Origin: Solirubrobacterales bacterium
Lineage (GTDB): Bacteria > Actinomycetota > Thermoleophilia > Solirubrobacterales > Thermoleophilaceae
DNA length: 64,000 bases
Reading direction: 5' to 3'
Assembly (NCBI GenBank): GCA_012718975.1
Contig: JAAYBF010000121.1
Coordinates: forward strand, 26,534-90,533
The notes beneath the pieces are model-generated. The model was not told the origin of the DNA, made no database searches, and saw only the letters and a program-made list of their open reading frames with translations. Both the position numbers and the translations under genes were made by a program. The first letter of the stretch is position 1; every line of letters starts with the position of its first letter. This document shows, piece by piece, positions 26,591-38,807 of this stretch.

Positions 26591-26898
26591 GCCGCGGCGC
26601 GGCGCTCGACCGCGAGGTGCCGCTCGGAGGCGTGCATCCGCCGGACGCTCACGACGTGGCGGTCGGCGGGCAGGTCGAGCACGCACAGCTCGCAGAGCTG
26701 GCGGCCCCCGTCGGTCTCGTGCAGCCGCTCGCCGACCAGCGGCGTGCGGTGGCACTTCGAGCAGCAGGCCCGCTCCTTGGAGAGATTGCCGACGCAGCGG
26801 CGGACGATGATCGAGGCCATGTCGGGCATGTCCCCCCACTTCGGCATCGGACCACCTGTCCCTGCGCGCTGCAACCGATCGCCCCCACCGTCCCGCAA
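26587..26898 (-). CDS. small protein with Cys4 zinc-ribbon-like motif
   Basis: ERACCSKCHRTPLVGERLHETDGGRQLCELC; start may be at an internal Met (MPKWGDMPDM/MASIIV). Confidence 0.65.
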   Translation of the reverse strand: MRDGGGDRLQRAGTGGPMPKWGDMPDMASIIVRRCVGNLSKERACCSKCHRTPLVGERLHETDGGRQLCELCVLDLPADRHVVSVRRMHASERHLAVERRAAA

Positions 26899-26907
26899 GC
26901 CCCGGCC

Positions 26908-27049
26908 GGGGCCTGTGGTGAGAAACGTCCGTCATATGGACGCAAACGCACACACCCCGATCGAACGCGTGGCCGACGGGGGCCTGTGGTGAGAAACGTC
27001 CACCATGCGGACGGAAGTGCGCACACCCCGACCGGCCAGGCACCTGAGA
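26908..27049. repeat. tandem 71-bp repeat (2 units), hairpin forming
   Basis: GGGGCCTGTGGTGAGAAACGTCC-N7-GGACGSAARYGCRCACACCCCGAYCG starting at 26908 and 26979. Confidence 0.85.
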
Positions 27050-27055
27050 GGGGGT

Positions 27056-27076
27056 CCGGGGGCGCGAGACCCCCGG
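27056..27076 (-). terminator. terminator-like hairpin after gltD
   Basis: CCGGGGG-N7-CCCCCGG just beyond the gltD stop. Confidence 0.45.
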
Positions 27077-27078
27077 TT

Positions 27079-28640
<1,562 letters not shown>

Positions 28641-28641
<1 letters not shown>

Positions 28642-31600
28642 CAGGCCGGCGCTCCCAGCTCGTTGGACTCGGCGGCGGCCAGCTCGGCCAGCGCCCGCTT
28701 GTAGTCGCGCGGCATCACCTTCACGAACCTCCCGGACTCGCGCTCCCAGGCCGCCAGCAGCCCGCCCGCGACCGGCGAGCCGGTCCGCTCGGCGTGCTCT
28801 GCGAGCAGCTCGCGGACCTCTTCGAGGTCGTCGGCGTCGGGCTCCTCGAGCTCGACCAGCTCCATGTTGCAGCGGCGGGCGAAGCCGCCGTCGACGTCGA
28901 GCACGTAGGCGACGCCGCCGCTCATGCCGGCGGCGAAGTTCAGCCCGGTCGGTCCGATCACGACAACGCGGCCGCCGGTCATGTACTCGCAGCCGTGGTC
29001 GCCGACGCCCTCGACGACGGTCGCCGCGCCGGAGTTGCGGACCGCGAAGCGCTCGCCGGCGAGGCCGCGGAAGAACGCCTTGCCGCCGGTCGCGCCGTAG
29101 AGCACGGTGTTGCCGACGATCACGTTCGACTCGGCGGCGAAGGTTGCCTCGGGCGCGGGCCGGACGACGACGGTGCCGCCGGCGAGGCCCTTGCCGACGT
29201 AGTCGTTGGCGTCGCCGTCGAGGGTGAGCGTGACGCCGGGTGCCAGCCAGGCGCCGAAGCTCTGTCCGGCCGAGCCGCGCAGGGCGACCTCGATCGCGCC
29301 GTCGGGCAGACCGGCGGCGCCGTGGACGCGCGCGATCGCGTTGGAGAGCAGCCCGCCGACGGTGCGGTTCTTGTTCTCGACCGTTCGCCGCACGGTGACG
29401 CGCTCGCCGCCGTGGATCGCCGGCTCGCACTCGGCGATCAGCTCGTGGTCGAGCGCGTCGTCGAGCACCGGCGGCGGCGGGTCGGTGTTGCGCCGGGCGC
29501 GGCCGTCGGCGGCCTCCTCGGGCACCGTCAGCAGCGCGCGCAGGTCGATCCCGCGCGCCTTCCAGTGGTCGACCTTGTCGTCGGGGACGAGCAGGTCGGT
29601 GCGGCCGATCGCCTCGTTCATGCTGCGCAGGCCGAGCGAGGCGAGGATCTCGCGCGCCTCCTCGGCGACCATCACCAGGTAGTTGACGACGTGGTCGGGC
29701 TCGCCGGCGAAGCGGGCGCGCAGCGCCGGGTCCTGGGTCGCGACGCCGACCGGGCAGGTGTTGAGGTGGCAGACGCGCATCATCACGCAGCCGAGCGCGA
29801 TCAGCGGGGCGGTCGAGAAGCCGTACTCGTCGGCGCCGAGCAGCGCGGCGACGACGACGTCGCGGCCGGTGCGCATCTGGCCGTCGGTCTCGACGACGAT
29901 CCGCGAGCGCAGGTCGTTGCGCAGCAGCGTCTGCTGGGTCTCGGCGAGGCCGATCTCCCACGGGATGCCGGCGTGCTGGATCGACGACTGCGGCGAGGCG
30001 CCGGTGCCGCCGTCGTGGCCGGCGATCACGACGTGGTCGGCGTTGGCCTTGGCGACGCCGGCGGCGACGGTGCCGACACCGACCTCGGAGACCAGCTTGA
30101 CCGAGATCCGCGCCTTCGGGTTGGCGCAGCGCAGGTCGTAGATGAGCTGCTTGAGGTCCTCGATCGAGTAGATGTCGTGGTGCGGCGGCGGCGAGATCAG
30201 CGTCACGCCCGGCGTCGAGTGACGCAGGCCGGCGATGTAGCCGTCGACCTTGTGGCCGGGCAGCTGGCCGCCCTCGCCGGGCTTGGCGCCCTGGGCGACC
30301 TTGATCTGGATCTCGTCGGCGTTGACGAGGTACTCGATCGTCACGCCGAAGCGGCCGGAGGCGACCTGCTTGATCGACGAGCGGCGCTCGTCGGCGAACC
30401 GCGACGGGTCCTCCCCGCCCTCGCCGGTGTTCGACTTGCCGCCGAGGCGGTTCATCGCGACCGCGAGCCCCTCGTGGGCCTCGGGCGAGAGCGCGCCGAG
30501 GCTCATGCCGCCGCTCTTGAACCGCTTGACGATCTCGGACGCCGGCTCGACCTCGTCGAGCGGGACCGGCTCGGCGTCCGGCTCGAAGCCGAGCAGCCCG
30601 CGCAGCGTCGAGCTCTTGACCGCGACGTCGTTGACGTAGTGGCGGAACCGCTCGTAGGAGGTCGGCTCCTCGCCGCGCGCGGCGTGCTGGAGGTTGGCGA
30701 TCGTCTCGGGGTTCCAGCCGTGGAACTCGCCGTCGCGGCGCCAGGCGTAGATGCCGCCGACCGGCAGCCGCTCCGACGCGGCGGCCGGGTAGGCGCGGCG
30801 GTGGCGGTCGAGCGCCTCGGCGGCGAGCACGTCGAAGCCGACGCCGCCGATCCTCGACGCGGTGCCGGTGAAGTGGCGCTCGACCATCTCGGCGTCGAGG
30901 CCGATCGCCTCGAAGATCTGCGCGCCGGTGTAGGAGCGCATCGTCGAGATGCCCATCTTCGAGAGCACCTTCAGCAGGCCCTTGCCGATCGCCTTGACGA
31001 CGTTGCGCTCGGTCTCCTCGATGCTGAGGTCCTCGCCGAGCTCGCCGCCGGCGCGGAGGTTGCCGAGCGACTCGAACATCAGGTAAGGGTTGACGGCGGC
31101 CGCGCCGTAGCCGGTGAGGCAGGCGATGTGGTGGACCTCGCGCGCCTCGCCGGTCTCGACGACCAGGCCGCAGCGCAGGCGGGTGGCCTCGCGCACGAGG
31201 TGGTGGTGGACGGCGGCGGTCGCCAGCAGCGACGGGATCGGCGCACGGTCCTTGCCGACGTTGCGGTCGGAGAGGATCAGGATCGTCATCCCCTCGGCGA
31301 CCAGCTCGGAGGCCTGCGCGCAGATCTCCTCGATGCGGCGCTCCATGCCGCGCACGCCGTCGCGCACCGGCCAGGTGATGTCGATCGTCCGCGCCTCGAA
31401 GACCTCGTGGTCGACCTGGCGCAGCTTCTCCAGCTCGGAGTTGCTCAGGATCGGCTGCGCCATGACCAGCTGGTGGCAGTGGTCGGGCGTCTCGCCGAGC
31501 AGGTTGATCTCCGGGCCGACGCAGGCCTGCAGGCTCATCACGATCGACTCGCGGATCGGGTCGATCGCCGGGTTGGTGACCTGGGCGAACAGCTGCTTGA

Positions 31601-33155
31601 AGTAGGAGAACAGCGGCGGCCGCTTGTCGGAGAGCACCGCGAGCGCGGTGTCGTTGCCCATCGAGCCGGTCGGCTCGACACCGTCGCGGGCCATCGGCGC
31701 GAGCAGGACGCGCAGGTCCTCCTGGCTCCAGCCGAAGGCGAGCTGGCGGGCGCGCAGCGGCTCGACGCGCGGCACCCGCGGCGTCTTCTCCGGCAGGTCC
31801 TCGATCCGCACGACCCGCTCGGCCATCCACTCGCCGTAGGGCTGGCGGGCGGCGAGCTCGCGCTTGAGCTCGGAGTCGGGGATCACCCGCTCGCGCTCGA
31901 GGTCGACGAGGAACAGCTTGCCGGGGTGCAGGCGGCCCTTGCCGACGATCTCCTCCTCCGGGAACGGCAGCACGCCGGTCTCCGAGGCGAAGACGACCCA
32001 GCCGTCGTGGGTGTGCAGCCAGCGGCCGGGCCGCAGGCCGTTGCGGTCGAGCGTGGCGCCGATCGCGCGGCCGTCGGTGAACGCGACCGCCGCCGGACCG
32101 TCCCACGGCTCGATCAGCGAGTCGTGGTAGGCGAAGAAGTCGTTGACCGGCTGGGGCAGCTCGCCGCGGCCCTGGTAGGCCTCGGGGATCAGCATCGAGA
32201 CCGCGTGCGCGAGCGAGCGCCCACCCAGCGTGAGCAGCTCGAAGGCCGCGTCGAGCGACGCGGAGTCCGACATCTCGTCGTGCAGCAGCGGGTCGAGGTC
32301 GGCCAGCGAGTCGCCGAACAGCGGCGAGGAGATCTGCGCCTCGCGGGCGCGCATCCAGTTGCGGTTGCCGCGCACGGTGTTGATCTCGCCGTTGTGGGCG
32401 AGCATCCGGTAGGGGTGCGCGAGCTCCCAGCTCGGGAAGGTGTTGGTCGAGAAGCGCGAGTGGACCAGCGCCAGCCGGCTGACGACGCGCTCGTCCTGGA
32501 GGTCGGGGAAGTAGCGCGGCAGCTGCGGCGCGATCAGCATCCCCTTGTAGACCACGGTGCGCGACGAGCAGCTCGGGACCGCGAAGCCGGCGATCCGCTC
32601 GCGCTCGGCGGCACGCCGCACGACGTAGAGCCGGCGCTCGAGCGCGTCCTGGTCGGAGACGCCTTCGGGCGCGCCGACGAACAGCTGGGCGATGTGCGGC
32701 GCGGCCGCGGCGGCGGTGCGGCCGCAGGCGTCCTGGTCGACGGGGACCTCGCGCCAGCCCAGCGACCACAGCCCCTGCGCCTCGACAGCGGCCTCGAGCG
32801 CGGCGACGGCCCGCTCACGGTCGGCCTCCGCGCGCGGCAGGAAGCACATCGCGACGCCGTAGCGGCCGGGGGGCGGCAGCTCGAAGCCGACCTCGGCGCG
32901 CAGGAACGCGTCGGGGAGCTGGATCAGGATCCCGGCGCCGTCGCCGGTCTCGGGATCGGCGCCCTCCGCCCCGCGGTGCTCCATGCGGTCGAGCACGTCG
33001 AGCGCCCGTACGACGACCTCGTGCGAGGCCGGCGCGTGCAGGCGCGCGACGAAGCCGACGCCACAGGCGTCGTGCTCGTACCTTTGGTCATGTAGCCCGC
33101 TGACAGCCAAGGGCGCCGGTGCCCTGCCGCCCGGCGGGTAGACGGGATGTGGCAA
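28641..33155 (-). CDS. gltB: glutamate synthase large subunit
   Basis: [13 protein letters not shown]-terminal catalytic Cys after a short propeptide; [15 protein letters not shown] start at 33153-33155 with GGAGG 7 nt upstream. Confidence 0.93.
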
Positions 33156-33333
33156 TGTCCTTCCTCCGGGTCGCGCGGTGCGCCGAGCGGGCACGCGTGA
33201 GCAAGGGAGCGCGCAATCTTAGCGTCGCGGCGGCCGCCTGCGGGGCCAAGGGGCCGTGAACCGCCGCGTATCCCGCTCCAGAGCGGACGGGGCGCGGCGT
33301 CGGTCCGCGGCCGTCTCTGTATCTTCGGCGCGC

Positions 33334-34119
33334 ATGGCAACGACGATCACCGTGCTGTCGCAGAAGGGCGGGACCGGCAAGACCACGACGACGCGGACGC
33401 TCGTCGACGTCTTCCGCCGCGTCGGGCTGCGCGTGCTGGCGGTCGACATGGACCCGCAGGGCAACCTGACCGACTACTTCGCCGTCGGCGACGACCTCGA
33501 CCCGACGCTCGCCGACGTCCTGGCCGGCAGGGCCGACGCGGCCGCGGCGATCCACGAGGACGTCCTGCCGGCGAGCATCCACCTGGCCGAGGCCGAGCTG
33601 CTGCTGAGCGGCAAGATCGGCCGCGAGCTGACGCTGCGCCGCGCGCTCGGCGAGGTCGCCGGCGACTACGACCTGATCCTGGTGGACTGCCCGCCCGCGC
33701 TCGGGCTGCTGACCGTCAACGCGCTCGTCGCCGCCGATGCCGCGCTGATCTCGACCGAGGCCGAGTACTTCTCGCTCCAGGGCGTCGAGCAGGCGCTCGA
33801 GGTCGTCGAGGCGGCGCGCGCGCTGAGCCCGGACCTCACCTGGATCGGCGCGGTGCTCAACATCGCCGACATGCGCACCGTCCACGCGCGCGAGGCGCTC
33901 GAGCAGCTGCGCGAGGGCTTCGGGGCGAAGATCTTCGAGACGCCGATCCGCCGGTCGGTGGCCTACGCCGAGTCGGCCGAGCGGGCGGTGTCGATCGTCG
34001 ACTACCGGCCCGACCTCGGCGCCGACTACCTCGCGCTCGCCGACGAGGTGCTCGACCGCCTCGGCCGCCAGGGCGACCGCGAGGCCCTGGCGCAGCTGCG
34101 CGCCGACCTCGGCGTCTGA
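33334..34119 (+). CDS. ParA/Soj-family ATPase
   Basis: VLSQKGGTGKTTTTRTL deviant Walker A; VDMDPQGNLTDYF; TATCTT-N8-ATG. Confidence 0.9.
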   Translation: MATTITVLSQKGGTGKTTTTRTLVDVFRRVGLRVLAVDMDPQGNLTDYFAVGDDLDPTLADVLAGRADAAAAIHEDVLPASIHLAEAELLLSGKIGRELTLRRALGEVAGDYDLILVDCPPALGLLTVNALVAADAALISTEAEYFSLQGVEQALEVVEAARALSPDLTWIGAVLNIADMRTVHAREALEQLREGFGAKIFETPIRRSVAYAESAERAVSIVDYRPDLGADYLALADEVLDRLGRQGDREALAQLRADLGV

Positions 34120-34143
34120 CCGTCGCCGTATAGGGTCGGCGGC

Positions 34144-35580
34144 ATGGGAGACGACCTGCTGAGAAGGTCCGCGAGTGAGCTGGCGGGGATGGTCCGGACG
34201 GGCGAGCTGTCGGCGCGGGAGCTGGCCGAGGCGTCGCTGGCGCGGATCGAGGCGACCGCGGACCTCAACCACTGGACGCTGGTCGACGCCGACGGGGCGC
34301 TCGCCGCCGCCGACGCGGTCGCGCCCGGCGACGCGCGGCCGTTCGCGGGCGTGCCGATCGCGATCAAGGACCTCTTCGCGCCGGTCGCGGGGCTGCGCAT
34401 GGCCCAGGGCTCGGAGCTGCTCGGCGAGTTCACGCCCGACTACGACTACGCCCAGGTCCGGCGGCTCAAGGAGGCCGGCTTCGTGATCGTCGGCAAGACC
34501 CAGACGCCCGAGTTCGGCATCACCCCGGTGACCAACCCGCGCCGCTTCGGCCCGGCGCGCAACCCCTGGGACCCCGAGCGCACGACCGGCGGCTCCAGCG
34601 GCGGCTCGGCCGGCGCCGTGGCGGCCGGCGCGGTGCCGATCGCCCACGCCTCCGACGGCGGCGGCTCGATCCGCATCCCGGCCGCCTGCTGCGGCCTGCT
34701 CGGGCTCAAGCCCGCCCGCGGCCGCGTCTCGCGCGCGCCCGACCTCGGCGACCACTTCCTCTCCACCGACGGCGTGCTCGCGCGCACCGTCGAGGACGTC
34801 GCGGCGCTGCTCGACCTGATGTCCGGGCCCGAGCTGGGCGACGCGACCTGGGCGCCGCCGCCGGAGGCTCCGTTCGCCGAGCTGGCCCGGCGGGACCCCG
34901 GCCGGCTGCGCGTCGGCCTGGTGACCGAGCTGCCGCTCGCCGGTGCCGAGCTCGACCCCGAGTGCGAGCGCGGCGCGCGCGAGGCGGCTGCGCTGCTCGA
35001 GGGCCTCGGCCACGACGTCGAGGAGATCCCGTCGCCGATCCCCTCCGACGAGACGCTGGTCGGCGTCTTCACCGCGCTCTGGGCCGGCAACGTCGCCGCC
35101 AGCATGCTCCACGGCCAGATGGTCACCGGCCGCGAGCCGAGCGCCGAGAACGTCGAGCCGCTGTCGCTGTGGCTCTGGGAGATGGGCCAGTCGATCCCCT
35201 CCCCCACCTACATCGGCGCGCTCGCGACCGGTCAGGCGATCGCGCGCGGGATGATCGCGACGATGTCCGCCTACGACGTCGTCGTGACGCCGGCGCTCGC
35301 CCAGCGGCCGGTCCGCCACGCGGAGATCGACCCATGCGCCGACGACCCGGCGGCCACGTTCCGCCGCGCCGCGGAGTTCACCCCCTACACCCCGCCGATC
35401 AACCTGACCGGCCAGCCGGCCGTCTCGGTGCCGGTCGCCCAAGGCGACGACGGCCTGCCGACCGCCGCCCAGCTGATCGGCCGCCCGGCCCGCGAGGACG
35501 TCCTGCTCCAGCTCAGCCGCCAGCTCGAGCAGGCGGCGCCGTGGGCCGACCGCTTCCCCGCCGACCAGGCCGCCGCCTGA
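34144..35580 (+). CDS. amidase (amidase signature family)
   Basis: AIKDLF; RTTGGSSGGSAGAVAAGAVPIAHASDGGGSIRIPAACCGLLGLKP. Confidence 0.93.
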   Translation: MGDDLLRRSASELAGMVRTGELSARELAEASLARIEATADLNHWTLVDADGALAAADAVAPGDARPFAGVPIAIKDLFAPVAGLRMAQGSELLGEFTPDYDYAQVRRLKEAGFVIVGKTQTPEFGITPVTNPRRFGPARNPWDPERTTGGSSGGSAGAVAAGAVPIAHASDGGGSIRIPAACCGLLGLKPARGRVSRAPDLGDHFLSTDGVLARTVEDVAALLDLMSGPELGDATWAPPPEAPFAELARRDPGRLRVGLVTELPLAGAELDPECERGAREAAALLEGLGHDVEEIPSPIPSDETLVGVFTALWAGNVAASMLHGQMVTGREPSAENVEPLSLWLWEMGQSIPSPTYIGALATGQAIARGMIATMSAYDVVVTPALAQRPVRHAEIDPCADDPAATFRRAAEFTPYTPPINLTGQPAVSVPVAQGDDGLPTAAQLIGRPAREDVLLQLSRQLEQAAPWADRFPADQAAA

Positions 35581-35696
35581 CCGATCGCCTCCCGACATGG
35601 GCCGCATGACCCACGCCGGGGGCGCTCGTTGGCGAGCTGCGCCGACGGCTTCTAGGGTCGCTCGCGGGACTAGCGACCAGGGAAGGTGAGGCAGCT

Positions 35697-36422
35697 TTGA
35701 AGCGGAGCATCCTGCTCGCGATCGTCGCGGCGGTCGCGCTCGCCGTCGGCATGAGCACGGCGGCCAGCGCCGGGCCCGCCGGCGGCGCCGAGGCGGCGGC
35801 GAAGAAGAAGGCCGGCAAGGGCGGCAAGTGCAAGGCCGACCGCAAGGCGCAGCGCCGCGCGCAGCGCCGCGCGCAGCGCCGCAACGCCCGCGCCAAGGCC
35901 AGGGGCCGGGCCCGGGAGCGCTCGCGCTCCCAGCGGCGCGCCCGCGGCGCCGGCGCCGAGGCGGCCGCGAAGCGCAAGGCCAAGCGCCGCGCGGCGGCCC
36001 GCTGCAAGCAGGGCAAGGCCAGGGGCCGCGGCAAGGCCAAGGGCAAGGGCAAGCGCAACGCCAAGGGCAAGGGCAAGGGCAAGGCCGGCGGGGCCTTCGC
36101 CGACGGCAGCTACCGCGACGAGAGCTCGGCGGTCAGCGTCGAGATCATGGGCGGCGGCACGCGGGTCGAGGTCTACCTCAAGCCCGTGGAGTGCTCGGGC
36201 CGCGTCGCGATCCCCGTCAAGAGCGACCTCGCCGTGTCGGGCGGGACGGGAAGCGCGGGCAACCCGAGCCAGTCGGTCTTCAGCGGCGCCGGGACCGTCG
36301 GCTGGTCGCTGACCCTGGAGGCCGACCTCCGCTACACGCTGACGGCCGACTGGGACGTCACGTTCCCCGGCATGTCGCCGTGCCGCGAGCGCTCGGAGAC
36401 GCGCGGCCGGCTCACGAAGTAG
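35697..36422 (+). CDS. secreted, extremely basic (Lys/Arg-rich) low-complexity protein with a C-terminal beta-like domain
   Basis: TTG start with upstream GGAAGGTGAG; signal peptide; AAKKKAGKGGKCKADRKAQRRAQRRAQRR...KGKGKRNAKGKGKGKAGG. Confidence 0.75.
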   Translation: MKRSILLAIVAAVALAVGMSTAASAGPAGGAEAAAKKKAGKGGKCKADRKAQRRAQRRAQRRNARAKARGRARERSRSQRRARGAGAEAAAKRKAKRRAAARCKQGKARGRGKAKGKGKRNAKGKGKGKAGGAFADGSYRDESSAVSVEIMGGGTRVEVYLKPVECSGRVAIPVKSDLAVSGGTGSAGNPSQSVFSGAGTVGWSLTLEADLRYTLTADWDVTFPGMSPCRERSETRGRLTK

Positions 36423-36441
36423 TCCCGAACGCCTGCCTCCT

Positions 36442-36470
36442 GGCTCCGGGGCGCAAGCCGCCCCGGAGCC
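36442..36470. terminator. bidirectional terminator-like hairpin between convergent genes
   Basis: GGCTCCGGGGCG-CAAGC-CGCCCCGGAGCC, perfect 12-bp stem. Confidence 0.75.
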
Positions 36471-36477
36471 GCGCTGC

Positions 36478-36876
36478 TCAGATCGAGCGCAGCAGCTCGC
36501 GGTCGCGCTCGTAGGTGAGCAGCTCCGCGGCGTCCGCGGCGGGCAGCCAGCGCAGCTCGTCGCACTCGTCGTTGGGCTCGAAGCCCGGATCGGAGACGAC
36601 CCGCATCAGCCAGTAGCGGACGACCTTCGGCCGGCCCTCCTGGTCGCTGTAGCGGGCCGAGGCCAGCTCGGCGCCGAGGGCGCACACCAGGCCGGTCTCC
36701 TCGTGGACCTCGCGCAGCGCCGCGTCCTCGGAGGTCTCGCCCGGATCGAGCTTGCCCTTCGGGAAGCTCCAATCGCCGTAGCGCGGACGGTGCACGACGC
36801 ATACCTCCGGCCCGGCGTCGGCCTCGCGGACGACGACCCCACCGGCCGCGCGGACCTCCTCCCCCGCCCCGGTCAC
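36478..36876 (-). CDS. NUDIX hydrolase
   Basis: GKLDPGETSEDAALREVHEETGL NUDIX box; GTGA overlap with thrB. Confidence 0.92.
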   Translation of the reverse strand: MTGAGEEVRAAGGVVVREADAGPEVCVVHRPRYGDWSFPKGKLDPGETSEDAALREVHEETGLVCALGAELASARYSDQEGRPKVVRYWLMRVVSDPGFEPNDECDELRWLPAADAAELLTYERDRELLRSI

Positions 36877-37727
36877 GCGATCGCCTCGACGTCGGCGCCG
36901 GCGGCCGCGAACTGGACCCGCCGCACGTCCCACTCCGGCGCCGCGTCGCGCAGCCCGTCGACGACCGTGCCCGTCTGCTCCCAGTTGCACCAGAACAGCA
37001 CCGTCGGGCCGGCGCCGGAGATCGTCGCGCCGAGCGCGCCGAGCTGCGGGGCGTGGTCGATCAGCTCGATCGAGCGCGGGTACAGGTGGGCGCGGCGGCC
37101 CTGGTGGAGGCGGTCGGAGAGGCCGCGCGCGACGATGCCGAGGTCGCCGCGGGCCAGCCCGACGGCGAGCAGCGCCCCGTGGGCGACGTTGTGGACGGCG
37201 TCGAAGAGCGGCACGTCGGCGGGCAGCGCGGCGCGCGCGTCGGCGGTCGAGACGGGCCGCGACGGGGTGGCGACGACGCCCTCCAGGCCGGTCGGCGGAT
37301 CGAGCCGGACCGGGTCGCCGCCGGCGCAGATCACGAAGCCGCCGAGCAGCGCGGCGGCGACGTTGTCGGGGTGGCCCTCGAGCGCGACCGCGTGGTCGAG
37401 CAGCGGCGCGTCGAGCTCGAAGAGGTGGTCGGCGGCGGTGAGACCGGCGACGATCGCCGCCGCGCTCGACCCGAGGCCGGCCGCCGCCGGGATCGCCGAG
37501 CGGATCCGGAACGCGAGCCCGTCGGCGGGGTGGAGCCGCTCGAAGGCCCGCACGCAGAGGTTGTCGCGGTCGAGCGGCACGCCCGCCACGTCGCACTCGA
37601 CCGAGAACGCGCCGGTCTCCTCCACCTCCAGCTCGAGCGACAGCGACAGCGCGGCCGCCATGACGTCGTAGCCGGGGCCGAGGTTCGCCGACGACGCCGG
37701 CACGCGCACGGTCCGGCGGCGGTTCAC
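36873..37727 (-). CDS. thrB: homoserine kinase
   Basis: [44 protein letters not shown]. Confidence 0.93.
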   Translation of the reverse strand: MNRRRTVRVPASSANLGPGYDVMAAALSLSLELEVEETGAFSVECDVAGVPLDRDNLCVRAFERLHPADGLAFRIRSAIPAAAGLGSSAAAIVAGLTAADHLFELDAPLLDHAVALEGHPDNVAAALLGGFVICAGGDPVRLDPPTGLEGVVATPSRPVSTADARAALPADVPLFDAVHNVAHGALLAVGLARGDLGIVARGLSDRLHQGRRAHLYPRSIELIDHAPQLGALGATISGAGPTVLFWCNWEQTGTVVDGLRDAAPEWDVRRVQFAAAGADVEAIA

Positions 37728-38722
37728 TCGCCCCCCAGGACCGCCGCCTCGACGCTGGCGATGTCCGGCTCGCACGGTACGACCGAGGCCGCGCGATCCA
37801 TCGCGGTCTGCGGGTCCTTGAGGCCGTTGCCGGTCAGCACGCAGACGACGCGGCCCTCCGCCCCGTGGGCGAGCAGGCCGGCGACCGAGGCCGCCGACGC
37901 CGGCTCGCAGAAGACCCCCTCGCGGGCGGCGAGCAGCTTGTAGGCGTCGAGGATCTGCTCGTCGCTGACGGCGCGCACCGCACCGCGTGACGCCGTGAAG
38001 GCGCCCATCGCGTCCTCCCAGCGGGCCGGGTTGCCGATCCGGATCGCCGAGGCGACCGTCTCCGGCGCGGCGACCGGGGCGCCCTCGACCAGCGGCGCGG
38101 CGCCCGCCGCCTGGTAGCCGTGCAGCTTCGGCGCCGCGTCGTACTCGCCGAACCCGCGCCACCAGGCGGTCACGTTGCCGGCGTTGCCGACCGGGATGCA
38201 GAGCACGTCGGGCGCCTCGCCGAGCTGGTCGCAGACCTCGAAGGCGCCCGTCTTCTGGCCCTCGATGCGGTACTCGTTGACGGAGTTGACGAGCGCGATC
38301 GGATGGCGGTCGCAGAGCTCGCGGACGAGCTTCAGCGCCTCGTCGAAGTTGCCGCGCAGCGCGACCACGCGCGCGCCGTGCATCAGTGCCTGGGCGAGCT
38401 TGCCGGTCGCGATCTTGCCCTCCGGGACGATCACCGCGCCGCGCAGGCCGGCGCGCGCCGCGTAGGCGGCGGCGCTCGCGGCGGTGTTGCCCGTCGACGC
38501 GCAGACGACCGCCTGCGCCCCCTCGGCGATCGCCGCCGATACCGCGACGGTCATGCCGCGGTCCTTGAACGAGCCGGTCGGGTTGGCACCCTCGACCTTG
38601 AGGTAGACCTCGCAGCCGGTGCGCTCCGACAGCCACGGGGCCGGCACCAGCGGCGTGTCCCCCTCCTCCAGCGTGACCAGCGGCTCGACCGGCAGCCGGT
38701 CGCGGTAGCGCCAGAGGCTCAC
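37724..38722 (-). CDS. thrC: threonine synthase
   Basis: [62 protein letters not shown]. Confidence 0.94.
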   Translation of the reverse strand: MSLWRYRDRLPVEPLVTLEEGDTPLVPAPWLSERTGCEVYLKVEGANPTGSFKDRGMTVAVSAAIAEGAQAVVCASTGNTAASAAAYAARAGLRGAVIVPEGKIATGKLAQALMHGARVVALRGNFDEALKLVRELCDRHPIALVNSVNEYRIEGQKTGAFEVCDQLGEAPDVLCIPVGNAGNVTAWWRGFGEYDAAPKLHGYQAAGAAPLVEGAPVAAPETVASAIRIGNPARWEDAMGAFTASRGAVRAVSDEQILDAYKLLAAREGVFCEPASAASVAGLLAHGAEGRVVCVLTGNGLKDPQTAMDRAASVVPCEPDIASVEAAVLGGE

Positions 38723-38807
38723 AGCGAGCGGAGGGTCGCAGACGGACCGGTCCCACGACCCCGATCGCGCCCTAGCTGGAGCGAGGTCCGGCGAGCACCG
38801 CAGCAGG

